DNA of 15,719 nt from an uncultured Solimonas sp. (GTDB lineage Bacteria > Pseudomonadota > Gammaproteobacteria > Nevskiales > Nevskiaceae): positions 1-15,719 of the forward strand of contig CAMLDZ010000065.1 of NCBI GenBank assembly GCA_946478985.1, given 5' to 3'. The translations under genes and the position numbers were made by a program. The notes beneath the pieces are model-generated. The model made no database searches, was not told the origin of the DNA, and was given only the letters and a program-made list of their open reading frames with translations. This document shows positions 1 to 8,698 of this stretch, piece by piece. Position 1 is the first letter of the stretch; every line of letters starts with the position of its first letter.

Positions 1-98
1 AGAACTCGCTCGTGTACGTCCAGTACACCGCGCTCGTCCTTCCTTGCGCTGCGCCAAAACGGTCTCCGTCGCAGCGGCGGCCATAGCGTTAACAGGCC
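1..98. other. Window-edge intergenic sequence with a GTGTAC/GTACAC inverted repeat
   Basis: No gene is supported here. A perfect 6-bp inverted repeat, GTGTAC-gtcca-GTACAC, lies at about 12-28. On the minus strand the 98 bases are open for about 31 codons and contain one ATG, but with no ribosome binding site and no recognisable protein. The stretch lies just beyond the stop codon of the minus-strand regulator, so it could hold its 3' untranslated region. No T-run follows the inverted repeat, so it is not a standard intrinsic terminator. It may be part of a dispersed repeat or of a gene outside the window. Confidence 0.3.
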
Positions 99-1505
<1,407 letters not shown>

Positions 1506-1597
1506 ATGGTTCTCCCCTTGCCGATCGCGCCGGGTGGGCAGCGCTGCACGACGGGGCTCAACGCTAGCGACTGTGGATCTCCGTTTCGTTGCAGCGC

Positions 1598-1626
1598 ATC
1601 ACAGTTTGTCGCGAACGACATACACT
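1598..1626 (+). promoter_or_regulatory. Candidate sigma-70 promoter for xthA
   Basis: In the 146-bp divergent gap, ATCACA (1598-1603) and TACACT (1621-1626) are 17 bp apart and each matches four of six consensus bases. The start of transcription would be near 1633, giving a leader of about 19 nt before the xthA ATG. This is a weak match found by eye. No convincing promoter of either the sigma-70 or the sigma-54 (GG-N10-GC) kind was found for the divergent regulator. Confidence 0.3.
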
Positions 1627-1651
1627 GCCGGCGATCCACCGACAGTCTTGT

Positions 1652-2419
1652 ATGAAAATCGCCACCTGGAACGTCAATTCGCTGAAAGTGCGCCTGCCGC
1701 ATCTGCTCGACTGGCTCGCCGTGCAGCAGCCGGACGTCGTCGCACTGCAGGAAACCAAGATGGTCAACGAGGCGTTTCCGCACGAGGCGCTCGCCGCGGC
1801 CGGCTATCAGGCCGTGCACAACGGCCAGAAGACCTACAACGGCGTTGCGCTGCTGGCGCGGACCCCGCCGCAGGACGTCGCACTCGATATCCCGGGCCTG
1901 GAGGACGAACAGAAGCGCGTGATCGCCGGCACCGTCGGCGGCGTGCGCATCGTCAACGTCTATGTCGTCAACGGCCAGGCCGTCGGCAGCGACAAGTACG
2001 CCTACAAGCTGCGCTGGCTCGCAGCGCTGCATGGCTATCTGCAGCAGGAGCTGCAGCGCTATCCGCTGCTCGCGGTCGGCGGCGATTTCAACATCGCGCC
2101 GGCGGCCGAGGACACGCACGATCCGGCGATCTGGGAAGGCCAGATCCTTTGCTCGGAGCTGGAACGCAGTGGCCTGCAGAAACTCTGCGGCCTGGGCCTG
2201 TCCGACGCGTTCCGGCTGTTCCCGCAGGCTCCGGAAGCGTTCACCTGGTGGGATTACCGGCAGGCGGCGTTTCGCCGCAACATGGGCCTGCGCATCGACC
2301 ACTGGCTGCTGTCGGCGCCGCTGGCCGCCAAGGCGCGCTCGGCGGTCGTCGACCTGGCGCCGCGCCGCCTCGAACGGCCGTCCGACCATGCGCCGCTGGT
2401 GGTCGAACTGGAACTGTGA
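1652..2419 (+). CDS. xthA: Exodeoxyribonuclease III / AP endonuclease
   Basis: This is a 255-residue Mg-dependent exonuclease III of the endonuclease/exonuclease/phosphatase fold. It would cut DNA at abasic sites and trim blocked 3' ends in base excision repair. The family residues are all present: N7 (WNVNS), E34 (LQETK), Y104, D145 and N147 (GGDFN), D216 (RIDH) and the terminal S-D-H at 244-246. The aromatic loop TWWDYR is at 198-203. The length is normal for the family. I chose the ATG at 1652 because the protein then begins MKIATWN, as family members do. The frame is open back to 1589 but those 21 codons have no family character. The ribosome binding site is weak. No close operon partner is seen, as the next gene starts 104 bp later. 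Confidence 0.95.
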   Translation: MKIATWNVNSLKVRLPHLLDWLAVQQPDVVALQETKMVNEAFPHEALAAAGYQAVHNGQKTYNGVALLARTPPQDVALDIPGLEDEQKRVIAGTVGGVRIVNVYVVNGQAVGSDKYAYKLRWLAALHGYLQQELQRYPLLAVGGDFNIAPAAEDTHDPAIWEGQILCSELERSGLQKLCGLGLSDAFRLFPQAPEAFTWWDYRQAAFRRNMGLRIDHWLLSAPLAAKARSAVVDLAPRRLERPSDHAPLVVELEL

Positions 2420-2475
2420 GCGCCGCTGCGGAGGATTCTGAGAAACCGGTCCCGGTTGTCGTGCCTGCAACGCCC

Positions 2476-2518
2476 TAGACTGGTTTTCACTCGACCCGTC
2501 CGGAGGGTCTGGCCAGGA
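2476..2518 (+). promoter_or_regulatory. Leader of the HD-domain gene: possible -10, small hairpin and RBS
   Basis: The 104-bp gap after xthA contains TAGACT (2476-2481), a 4/6 match to a -10 box. The only -35-like sequence, TTGTCG at 2456-2461, is just 14 bp upstream, which is too close for a standard promoter. A 5-bp inverted repeat GACCC/GGGTC (2493-2509) follows. AGGA at 2515-2518 sits 5 nt before the ATG and is a good ribosome binding site. Read-through from xthA is equally possible because no terminator is visible between the two genes. Confidence 0.25.
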
Positions 2519-2523
2519 TTCTC

Positions 2524-3474
2524 ATGCAGCGCCGCAGTCACTACGACGTCACCAATACCATCCGCGTCTCGCATCCGCAGGACGTCGCCGCCGAGTTGAA
2601 GCGGCTGTTTGCCTCCCTCTATCCACAGCAGCCGTTGGACGCTCTCGACCGTGCGGTCGAGCTGTTCAGCCGGCTCTATGCCGGCTATCTGCCGGGCTAC
2701 GCAGGCTGCGATACCTGGTATCACGATGCCCAGCACAGCCTCGACTGCACGCTGGCGCTGGCGCGGCTGATCGACGGCCATGAGCGCAGCGTGCCGGCGC
2801 GCGAGCGGCTCGGACCGCGACGCGCGCTGCTGGGCATCGTCGTCGCGCTGTTCCATGACGCCGGCTATGTCCGCCGTCTGAGCGATACCGCTGCCAACGG
2901 CGCCGCATACACGCTGACGCACGTCGCCCGCGGCGGCGAGTTCCTTAGCCGCTTCCTGCCAGCGCTGGGTCTGGGCAGCGAGGTGGCGCTGGCCACGCAG
3001 CTGATCCATTTCACCGGCTATGAAATGACGCTCGACGCGATCCGCGTGCGCGGCACTCGCGAGCGCCGGCTCGGCTTCATGCTCGGCACCGCCGATCTGA
3101 TGTCGCAGACGGCCGATCGCTGCTATCTGGAAAAGTGCCGCGATTTCCTGTTTCGCGAGTTCGAGCTGTGCGGGCTCGCCGGCGAGCGCCGGCCCGGCGG
3201 TCCGCGGCCGCGCTACCGCACGCCGCAGCAGCTGCTGGAACGCACCGTAGCCTTCAACCGGCGCCTGTGGGCGCAACGCATCGACGGCTATTTCGGCAGC
3301 GTGCACCGCTACTTCGACGTGCACTTCGGCGGCCAGGACCCCTACAAGCAGGCGATTGCCGCCAATCTCGCGCGAATCACCCTGTTGCGTCGCCTGCACC
3401 AGCTGCAGCGACTGCAGCACCGGCCGGTGGCGATCAACCGGCTGCGCCTGCCGCCGATTCTCGCCGCTGCCTAA
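2524..3474 (+). CDS. HD-superfamily metal-dependent phosphohydrolase, PDE-like
   Basis: This 316-residue, apparently soluble protein has an HD domain over about residues 60-200. Candidate metal ligands are H67 and H71 in WYHDAQH, H111-D112 in LFHDAGY, H133, H162 in LIHFTGYE, and D191 in GTADLM. The Y-H-x(3)-H element followed by an HD box resembles the YHNxxH and HD signatures of class I cyclic-nucleotide phosphodiesterases. Other HD families hydrolyse (p)ppGpp, dNTPs or nucleotides, so the substrate is not known. The C-terminal third (about 215-316) is basic and has no domain I recognise. No sensor, membrane or GAF domain is present. The start has AGGA 5 nt upstream. It follows xthA and precedes the OYE operon, which has its own promoter, so its context does not reveal its role. 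Confidence 0.8.
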   Translation: MQRRSHYDVTNTIRVSHPQDVAAELKRLFASLYPQQPLDALDRAVELFSRLYAGYLPGYAGCDTWYHDAQHSLDCTLALARLIDGHERSVPARERLGPRRALLGIVVALFHDAGYVRRLSDTAANGAAYTLTHVARGGEFLSRFLPALGLGSEVALATQLIHFTGYEMTLDAIRVRGTRERRLGFMLGTADLMSQTADRCYLEKCRDFLFREFELCGLAGERRPGGPRPRYRTPQQLLERTVAFNRRLWAQRIDGYFGSVHRYFDVHFGGQDPYKQAIAANLARITLLRRLHQLQRLQHRPVAINRLRLPPILAAA

Positions 3475-3550
3475 CATCCGCGCGTCGGCTGCGGTGCGCG
3501 GACCGTACACCCGTGGCGGCAGCGGTCGCGGGGTCTGGTGGTGTGCTGTC

Positions 3551-3580
3551 TTGACACTGAATGTTACTGATCGGTAACTT
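3551..3580 (+). promoter_or_regulatory. Promoter of the OYE-yfcG operon
   Basis: A perfect -35 box TTGACA (3551-3556) lies 18 bp upstream of a weak -10 candidate TAACTT (3575-3580, 3/6 match). The leader to the ATG at 3672 would be about 85 nt. The first of two inverted repeats fills the spacer between the two elements, which is a usual position for a repressor operator. The -10 assignment is less certain than the -35. Confidence 0.5.
3563..3578. promoter_or_regulatory. Operator-like inverted repeat 1 (GTTACTGATCGGTAAC)
   Basis: This 16-bp sequence equals its reverse complement at 14 of 16 positions, with arms GTTAC/GTAAC and a GATC centre. It lies between the -35 and -10 of the OYE promoter, so a bound protein would block RNA polymerase. 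Size and symmetry fit a TetR-family repressor site. Many OYE-type reductase genes are controlled by TetR-type repressors that sense electrophiles (NemR in E. coli), but no such repressor gene lies in the window. Confidence 0.55.
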
Positions 3581-3588
3581 ACGGCAGC

Positions 3589-3604
3589 GTTACTTACCGG
3601 TAAC
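3589..3604. promoter_or_regulatory. Operator-like inverted repeat 2 (GTTACTTACCGGTAAC)
   Basis: This second 16-bp repeat has the same GTTAC/GTAAC arms as the first but a less symmetric centre. The two centres are 26 bp apart, about two and a half helical turns. It lies just downstream of the predicted transcription start, where binding would also block transcription. The shared arms suggest one regulator binds both sites. Confidence 0.5.
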
Positions 3605-3619
3605 AGTGCCTGCACGGGT

Positions 3620-3643
3620 CGGCGTACCAGCACCGGTACGCCG
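3620..3643 (+). repeat. Hairpin in the OYE leader
   Basis: CGGCGTACC and GGTACGCCG form a perfect 9-bp stem around a 6-nt loop, ending 28 nt before the OYE start codon. No T-run follows, so it is not an intrinsic terminator. It could stabilise the mRNA or be a third protein-binding palindrome, although its arms differ from those of the two upstream repeats. Confidence 0.5.
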
Positions 3644-3671
3644 CTCCACCCCACCGATCAGAGAACAACAA

Positions 3672-4745
3672 ATGAGCGATATCCTGCACTCCCCCGTCAG
3701 TCTCGGCGCCCTCAAGCTGCGCAACCGCCTGGTGATGTCGCCGATGACGCGCGCCCGCGCCGAACCGGGGCACGTACCGGGCGCGCTGATGACCGAGTAC
3801 TACCGCCAGCGCGCCGATGCCGGCCTGATCATCACCGAATGCTCGATGGTGGACCCCGCGGCGTCCGCCTTCATCAACGATCCCGGCATCTACAACGATG
3901 CGCAGATCGCCGGCTGGAAGCAGGTCACCGACGCCGTGCACGCGGCCGGCGGCCGGATCGCGATGCAGATCTGGCATCCGGGCCGCGCCACGCATCCGTT
4001 CATCAACGACGGCGCCGAGCCGGTGTCGTCGACCGACCGCGCGATCCGCGACGATGGCATCAACACACCGCAGGGCGTGGTGCCGCAGGTGGCGCCGCGA
4101 CGGCTGCACGCCGACGAGATCCCCGCGTATGTCGCGCAGTTCCGTCAGGCCGCGCTCAACGCACGCGCCGCCGGCTTCGATGCGGTCCAGATCCACGGTG
4201 CGCACGGCTATCTGATCGACCAGTTCCTGCGCGACAGCGTCAACGACCGCGACGACGCGTACGGCGGCAGCATCGAGAAGCGCGCGCGCTTCCTGCTCGA
4301 AATCCTCGATGCCACCATCGACGCGATCGGCGCCGACCGTGTCGGCCTGCGCATCTCGCCGCTGGTGGCCTACAACGACATCGCCGATTCGCAGCCGGCG
4401 GCGCTGGTGAGCTATGTCGCCGAGCAGTTCGCCCGGCGCGGCGGGGCCTTCTTCGAGCTGCGCCACAACCAGCACGACCTGCCGGAAGAGCGCGAGCTGG
4501 CGAACATCGCCCGCGAGAAGCTGGGCGGCGTCCCGCTGCTGCTCAACGGCGGTTTCGACGCGGCCGGCGGCGAGGCGGCGCTGCGCGAGCAGCGTGCCGA
4601 CGCGATCGTCTACGGCAAGCCGTACATCGCCAATCCCGATCTGGCGACACGCTACGAACAGGGTAGCGAGCTGAACCCGGTCGACTTCTCGACGCTGTAC
4701 ACGCCAGGGCCCAGGGGCTACACCGACTATCCGGCGCTGGCCTGA
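3672..4745 (+). CDS. nemA: Old Yellow Enzyme family alkene reductase (NemA-like)
   Basis: This 357-residue FMN flavoprotein should use NAD(P)H to reduce activated C=C bonds of enals, enones and maleimides, or nitro compounds. The TIM barrel starts with the flavin-binding stretch RNRLVMSPMT. T26 matches the Thr of classical OYEs, rather than the Cys of the YqjM group. Other marks are W101-H102 (IWHPGRATHP), the substrate-binding pair H175/H178 and the proton donor Y180 in IHGAHGYLIDQFL, NDRDDAYGGS, the phosphate-binding region VYGKPYIANPDL, and the C-terminal GYTDYPAL. I chose the ATG at 3672 because family homology begins there. The frame is open back to 3561, but that part holds the promoter repeats. 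The RBS is a weak AGAGAA. The product probably detoxifies electrophiles. The gene is co-transcribed with yfcG 17 bp downstream. The symbol denotes family resemblance, not proven orthology. Confidence 0.93.
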   Translation: MSDILHSPVSLGALKLRNRLVMSPMTRARAEPGHVPGALMTEYYRQRADAGLIITECSMVDPAASAFINDPGIYNDAQIAGWKQVTDAVHAAGGRIAMQIWHPGRATHPFINDGAEPVSSTDRAIRDDGINTPQGVVPQVAPRRLHADEIPAYVAQFRQAALNARAAGFDAVQIHGAHGYLIDQFLRDSVNDRDDAYGGSIEKRARFLLEILDATIDAIGADRVGLRISPLVAYNDIADSQPAALVSYVAEQFARRGGAFFELRHNQHDLPEERELANIAREKLGGVPLLLNGGFDAAGGEAALREQRADAIVYGKPYIANPDLATRYEQGSELNPVDFSTLYTPGPRGYTDYPALA

Positions 4746-4762
4746 GCCGAGGGGTCAGCACG

Positions 4763-5452
4763 ATGATCGATCTCTACTGGTGGGCCACTCCCAACGGCCA
4801 CAAGATCACCGTCTTTCTCGAGGAGACCGGACTGGCCTACCGCCTGCACCCGGTCAACATCGGCCGTGGCGAGCAGTTCAGGCCGGAGTTCCTGGCGATC
4901 GCGCCGAACAACCGCATCCCGGCGATCGTCGACCACGCGCCCGCCGATGGCGGCGCGCCGCTATCGCTGTTCGAGTCCGGCGCGATCCTGCTGTATCTGG
5001 CCGACAAGAGCGGCCGGCTGATTTCGCCGGAGCTGCGCGGCCGCGCCGAGACGCTGCAGTGGCTGTTCTGGCAGGTCGGCGGGCTCGGGCCGATGGCCGG
5101 CCAGAACCATCACTTCCGCAACTACGCGCCAGAGAAGCTGCCGTACGCGATCGAGCGCTACGTCAAGGAAACCGGGCGGCTGTATGGCGTGCTCAACCAG
5201 CGCCTGGCCGATCGCGAATACCTCGCCGGCAGCGACTACAGCATCGCCGACGTCGCCTCGTATCCGTGGATCGTGCCGCACGAGGGGCAAGGCCAGAACC
5301 TGGCCGATTTCCCGCACCTCAAGCGCTGGTTCGAGGCGATCGCGCAGCGGCCGGCGGTACAGCGCGCCTATGCGCTGGTCGAGCAGGCCCACACGACGAC
5401 GATGGACGAGCAAGCGCGGCGCGTGCTGTTCGGGCAGACGGCGCCGCGCTGA
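4763..5452 (+). CDS. yfcG: YfcG-like glutathione S-transferase family disulfide-bond oxidoreductase
   Basis: This 229-residue cytosolic protein resembles E. coli YfcG, a nu-class GST homologue with glutathione-dependent disulfide reductase activity. The N-terminal thioredoxin-like domain (about 1-85) starts MIDLYWWATPNGHK and keeps T9 and N11, the active-site residues of that group, which do not use the usual Tyr/Ser/Cys. The glutathione-binding N-R-I-P-A-I (50-55) and E71-S72 (FESGAILLYL) follow. The helical C-terminal domain contains QWLFWQVGGLGPM and GQNHHF, typical of YfcG. It starts 17 bp after the OYE stop with GAGGGG about 8-9 nt before the ATG, so the two genes form an operon. Shared control suggests a joint role in electrophile or thiol stress, which is inference. 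Confidence 0.92.
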   Translation: MIDLYWWATPNGHKITVFLEETGLAYRLHPVNIGRGEQFRPEFLAIAPNNRIPAIVDHAPADGGAPLSLFESGAILLYLADKSGRLISPELRGRAETLQWLFWQVGGLGPMAGQNHHFRNYAPEKLPYAIERYVKETGRLYGVLNQRLADREYLAGSDYSIADVASYPWIVPHEGQGQNLADFPHLKRWFEAIAQRPAVQRAYALVEQAHTTTMDEQARRVLFGQTAPR

Positions 5453-5459
5453 GCCGACA

Positions 5460-5562
5460 GCCCTCACCCCAGCCCCTCTCCCGCAAGCGGGAGAGGGGCT
5501 TACAGCGCGAACAGGAGAAATCCGCTCTGCCGTTTACGGGCGCGGTATCAGGGGCGAGGGTT
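5460..5562. repeat. REP-like palindromic element between convergent genes
   Basis: A perfect 14-bp inverted repeat around two bases (AGCCCCTCTCCCGC / GCGGGAGAGGGGCT, 5471-5500) lies between the convergent yfcG and ggt genes. It is preceded by CCCTCACCCC (5461-5470). Its near reverse complement GGGGCGAGGG (9 of 10) occurs at 5551-5560, inside the last codons of ggt. Sequences of this type are common as dispersed extragenic palindromes in xanthomonads and other GC-rich proteobacteria. No T-run flanks the hairpin on either strand, so any role in ending or protecting transcripts would not be that of a classic intrinsic terminator. Confidence 0.75.
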
Positions 5563-7257
5563 GCCGCAGACGCTGCAGTTGCGCTTGGAGTCGGCGAAGC
5601 CGACGCCGCGCGGATCGGCGGCGGCAGCGATGTGATCGCTGGCCAGATCCCAGCTGACCAGCTGCAGATTGCCCCAGCGGCTGGCCTGCGGCTGCAGCGT
5701 GTGACCGAGTGCGGCAAGCCCCTTGGCCTGCGCGGCGCCGAGCGCGTCCGGCTCGGCCTGCACGAGGTCCGGCAGGTACTGGTGATGGAGGCGCGGCAGC
5801 GCGACGATCGCCTTCGGGTCGAGGCCGCGTATCCAGCCCTGGATGCCGATCGCGACCATCGTCGGAATGCGGCTGCCGCCCGGCGTGCCGATCACCAGCA
5901 GGCCGCGCGGCCCTTCCACGAAGGTCGGCGTCATCGATGACAGCGGCCGCTTGCGCGGCGCGATCGCGTTGGCGCTGGAGCCGACCAGGCCGTAGGCATT
6001 GCTGGCGGTGGTCGAGGCGGCGAAGTCATCCATCTCGTCGTTGAGAAACACGCCGGTGCCGGGCGCCAGATACGCCGAGCCGAACGGCAGGTTGATCGAC
6101 AGCGTGGCGGCGACGCGGTTGCCGTCGCGGTCGACCACCGACAAATGCGTGGTGTGATGGCCCTCGCCGATCAGCGGCACCGGCTTCAGGCTCGCGCTCG
6201 GCGTCGCACGCTGCGGATCGACGCTCTGCGCCAGCGCGCGCGCGTGGCTGCGCGAAGCCAGCTCGACCGTCGGCACGCGCACGAAATCCGGATCGCCGAG
6301 ATACTGCGCGCGCTCGTGATAGGCGCGGCGCAGCGCCTCGATCCACAGATGCGTGGAGGCGGCGCTGCCGTCGTCCTGCCAGCCGAGCACTTCGAGTTGC
6401 TGGAACAGCTGCGCCAGCGCGATGCCCCCCGCCGACGGCGGCGGCGCGGTGGTGATGCGGTAGCCGCGGAAATCGAAGACCAGCGGCGTGCGCTCGACCA
6501 CCTCGTAGCGGCGCAGGTCTTCTTCGGTCCAGATGCCACCGGCAGCCTTGACCGAGCGCAGCAGCTGCGCGGCGATCGGGCCTTCGTAGAAGCCGGCACG
6601 GCCGCGCGCCGCCAGTTCGGCGAGCGTCGCCGCCAGCTCCGGCTGGCGCAGCAGGGCGCCACTCTGCAAGGGCTGGCCGCTGGGCATCAGCAAATCCCTG
6701 GCAGCCGGCGACAGCTTGGGCGCCGTCTCGACGATCGCCCTGGCGAGCTTCTCATCGACCGCGAAGCCTTCGCGCGCATAGCGGATCGCCGGCGCCAGCG
6801 CCGCTGAAAGTGGTTTGACGCCGTAGCGTTTGGCGATGTGATCGAGCGCCGCCGGCTCGCCGGGGATCGCCGCCGCCAGCGCGCCGTAGCGTGAGCGCGC
6901 ATCGATGGCCTTGCCCTGCGCGTCCTGGTACATCGTCGCGCGCGCCGCCATCGGCGCGACTTCGCGGCCGTCGACGAAGACGTCGAGCCGGTCGGCCTCG
7001 CGGTGCAGCAGCCAGAAACCGCCGCCGCCGATGCCGGAGCCGGTCGGCTCGACCACCGCCAGCGCCGCGCTGGCGGCGACCGCCGCGTCGAAGGCGTTGC
7101 CGCCGGACGCCATCATCTCCATGCAGGCCTGCGTCGCCAGCGGATGCGCCGTCGCGCAGGCGTAGCCCGGTGGCTTTTGCTCGCCCGCTGCGGCAAAGCC
7201 GAACGGCGCCGCGACCCAAAGCGCCAGCGCAACAAGGACAGGACGAAAACCGTTCAT
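5548..7257 (-). CDS. ggt: Gamma-glutamyltransferase (glutathione hydrolase), exported
   Basis: This 569-residue precursor belongs to the N-terminal nucleophile hydrolases. It would cleave or transfer the gamma-glutamyl group of glutathione in the periplasm and cut itself into two subunits. A signal peptide is visible at about 1-24 (hydrophobic core VLVALALWVAAPFGFA, then AAG-E). R98 in DGREVAP binds the gamma-glutamyl carboxylate in the family. Self-cleavage should occur before T369 (HTTHLSVVD), the nucleophile of the small subunit. NDEMDDF (406-412), RPLSSMTPT and the oxyanion G460-G461 (GTPGG) are all present. I chose the ATG at 7257 because it gives a clean signal peptide and has CCGGAG 8 nt upstream. 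An earlier in-frame ATG at 7296 would overlap the ferredoxin gene. The C-terminus ends CSVCGNPRP and its last codons overlap a REP-like arm. It lies 31 bp after the ferredoxin gene. Confidence 0.94.
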   Translation of the reverse strand: MNGFRPVLVALALWVAAPFGFAAAGEQKPPGYACATAHPLATQACMEMMASGGNAFDAAVAASAALAVVEPTGSGIGGGGFWLLHREADRLDVFVDGREVAPMAARATMYQDAQGKAIDARSRYGALAAAIPGEPAALDHIAKRYGVKPLSAALAPAIRYAREGFAVDEKLARAIVETAPKLSPAARDLLMPSGQPLQSGALLRQPELAATLAELAARGRAGFYEGPIAAQLLRSVKAAGGIWTEEDLRRYEVVERTPLVFDFRGYRITTAPPPSAGGIALAQLFQQLEVLGWQDDGSAASTHLWIEALRRAYHERAQYLGDPDFVRVPTVELASRSHARALAQSVDPQRATPSASLKPVPLIGEGHHTTHLSVVDRDGNRVAATLSINLPFGSAYLAPGTGVFLNDEMDDFAASTTASNAYGLVGSSANAIAPRKRPLSSMTPTFVEGPRGLLVIGTPGGSRIPTMVAIGIQGWIRGLDPKAIVALPRLHHQYLPDLVQAEPDALGAAQAKGLAALGHTLQPQASRWGNLQLVSWDLASDHIAAAADPRGVGFADSKRNCSVCGNPRP

Positions 7258-7288
7258 GCGTGTGCTCCGGCGTGCGGCTGCAGCGGTC

Positions 7289-7549
<261 letters not shown>

Positions 7550-7578
7550 TTAGCGCCGCAAGCCCGGCCGCGGCCGCG

Positions 7579-8073
7579 CTACTTGCGCGTCGGCCTGCCG
7601 AAGCGCTCGCGCAGGATGGGGATGATCTCTTCCGGCACCAGTTTCTCCACCGGCGCGCCCAGGCCGGCCAGCTCGCGCACCAGCGACGACGACAGGTGTG
7701 CGTACTCCGGCGAGGGATTCATGATCACCGTGTCCAGCTGCGGATACAGGTCGCGGTTCATCACCGCCATCTGCTTCTCGTAATCGAAGTCACCGGTCGA
7801 GCGCACACCGCGCACCAGCACCGTCACCTTGTGCTCGCGCGCGAAGTCGACGACCAGGCCCGAGAAGCCCTGCACCTCGACGTTCTTGAGCTTCTTGACC
7901 ACCTTGCTGATCAGCGCGACGCGCTCGTCCAGCGTGAACTTGGGGTTCTTGGCAACGTTGCTGCCGACCGCGACGATCAGCTGCGGAAACATCTTGGCCG
8001 CGCGCTTGATGATGTCGTAATGGCCGAAGGTCAGCGGATCGAAAGTGCCGCTGTAGGCTGCAATGACCGTCAT
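7579..8073 (-). CDS. coaD: Phosphopantetheine adenylyltransferase
   Basis: This 164-residue enzyme transfers AMP from ATP to 4'-phosphopantetheine, giving dephospho-CoA, the penultimate step of coenzyme A synthesis in the cytosol. The nucleotidyltransferase signature is S8-G-T-F-D-P and T15-F-G-H18, where H18 is the ATP-binding catalytic residue. LVRGVRSTGDFDYEKQMAVMNR (split here by reading from L86 to R107) covers the substrate-binding R88 and R91. The C-terminal ATP motif is EYAHLSSSLVREL, with SSS at 128-130. The length is normal. GGGGAA lies about 6 nt before the ATG. It follows rsmD by 39 bp, a very common gene pair in bacteria. Confidence 0.97.
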   Translation of the reverse strand: MTVIAAYSGTFDPLTFGHYDIIKRAAKMFPQLIVAVGSNVAKNPKFTLDERVALISKVVKKLKNVEVQGFSGLVVDFAREHKVTVLVRGVRSTGDFDYEKQMAVMNRDLYPQLDTVIMNPSPEYAHLSSSLVRELAGLGAPVEKLVPEEIIPILRERFGRPTRK

Positions 8074-8112
8074 GCGTGTTCCCCGTCTGCGCCGGCCCCT
8101 GCGGACCGATCC

Positions 8113-8685
8113 TTAAGCCGCGTTCGCGGGCGTTTGATAGGTAGCGAGGCCGAAGCATACCTGACCGGCCTGCTTGTCCCGCAGCAGCGCAAAGCCCGGA
8201 GGCAGCGTCGGCGCGCCGCGTGGCGGCCATTCCAGATAGATGCGGTTATGCGCGCTCAGCAACGGCGGCAGCAACGGCAGCGCGCGCTCCAGCAGGCCTT
8301 TGCCGTAGGGCGGATCGAGGAACACCACATCAAACGGCGCCGCCAACTGCGGGATCGCGGCGAAGGCATCGCGCTGCAGCACCTCGGCGTCTTCGGCTTT
8401 CAGCTTCTGCAGCGCCTGGCGGATCAGCGCGGCCGAGCGCGCGTCGCTCTCGACGAATCGGCAAGAGGCCGCGCCGCGCGACAGCGCCTCGATGCCGAGC
8501 GCACCGGAACCGGCGAACAGGTCCAGGCAGCGCGCGCCGGAGATCAGCGGGGCCAGCCAGTCGAACAGGGTCTGCCGCACGCGATCCGGCGTCGGCCGCA
8601 CGCCGTTGGCGGCGTCGAAATCGATCAGGCGCGAGCGCCACTGCCCGCCGATCACGCGCAGGCGTCCCTCAGGGCGAAAAGTCAT
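8113..8685 (-). CDS. rsmD: 16S rRNA (guanine(966)-N2)-methyltransferase RsmD
   Basis: This 190-residue SAM-dependent enzyme methylates G966 of 16S rRNA on the small ribosomal subunit. The N-terminal family element reads GRLRVIGGQWRSR and R-P-T-P-D-R-V-R-Q-T-L-F-D-W-L (30-44). The SAM-binding glycine loop is LDLFAGSGALGIEALSRGA (54-72). The catalytic N6/N2-methyltransferase motif DPPY is at 124-127. Length and motif order are normal. The start lies 13 bp after the tldD stop, with only a weak ribosome binding site (CGAG), so coupling to tldD translation is likely. coaD follows. Confidence 0.96.
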   Translation of the reverse strand: MTFRPEGRLRVIGGQWRSRLIDFDAANGVRPTPDRVRQTLFDWLAPLISGARCLDLFAGSGALGIEALSRGAASCRFVESDARSAALIRQALQKLKAEDAEVLQRDAFAAIPQLAAPFDVVFLDPPYGKGLLERALPLLPPLLSAHNRIYLEWPPRGAPTLPPGFALLRDKQAGQVCFGLATYQTPANAA

Positions 8686-8698
8686 CGGCTCGCGCGAC

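Noticed and set aside
1589..1651. Upstream in-frame extension of xthA
   Set aside because: The 21 extra residues have no family resemblance, and exonuclease III proteins start MKIATWN, as seen at 1652.
3561..3671. Upstream in-frame extension of the OYE gene
   Set aside because: It contains the promoter inverted repeats, and family homology begins at the ATG at 3672.
5471..5500. REP hairpin as a bidirectional intrinsic terminator
   Set aside because: Neither strand has a T-run after the stem, so it does not meet the intrinsic terminator pattern even though it sits between convergent genes.
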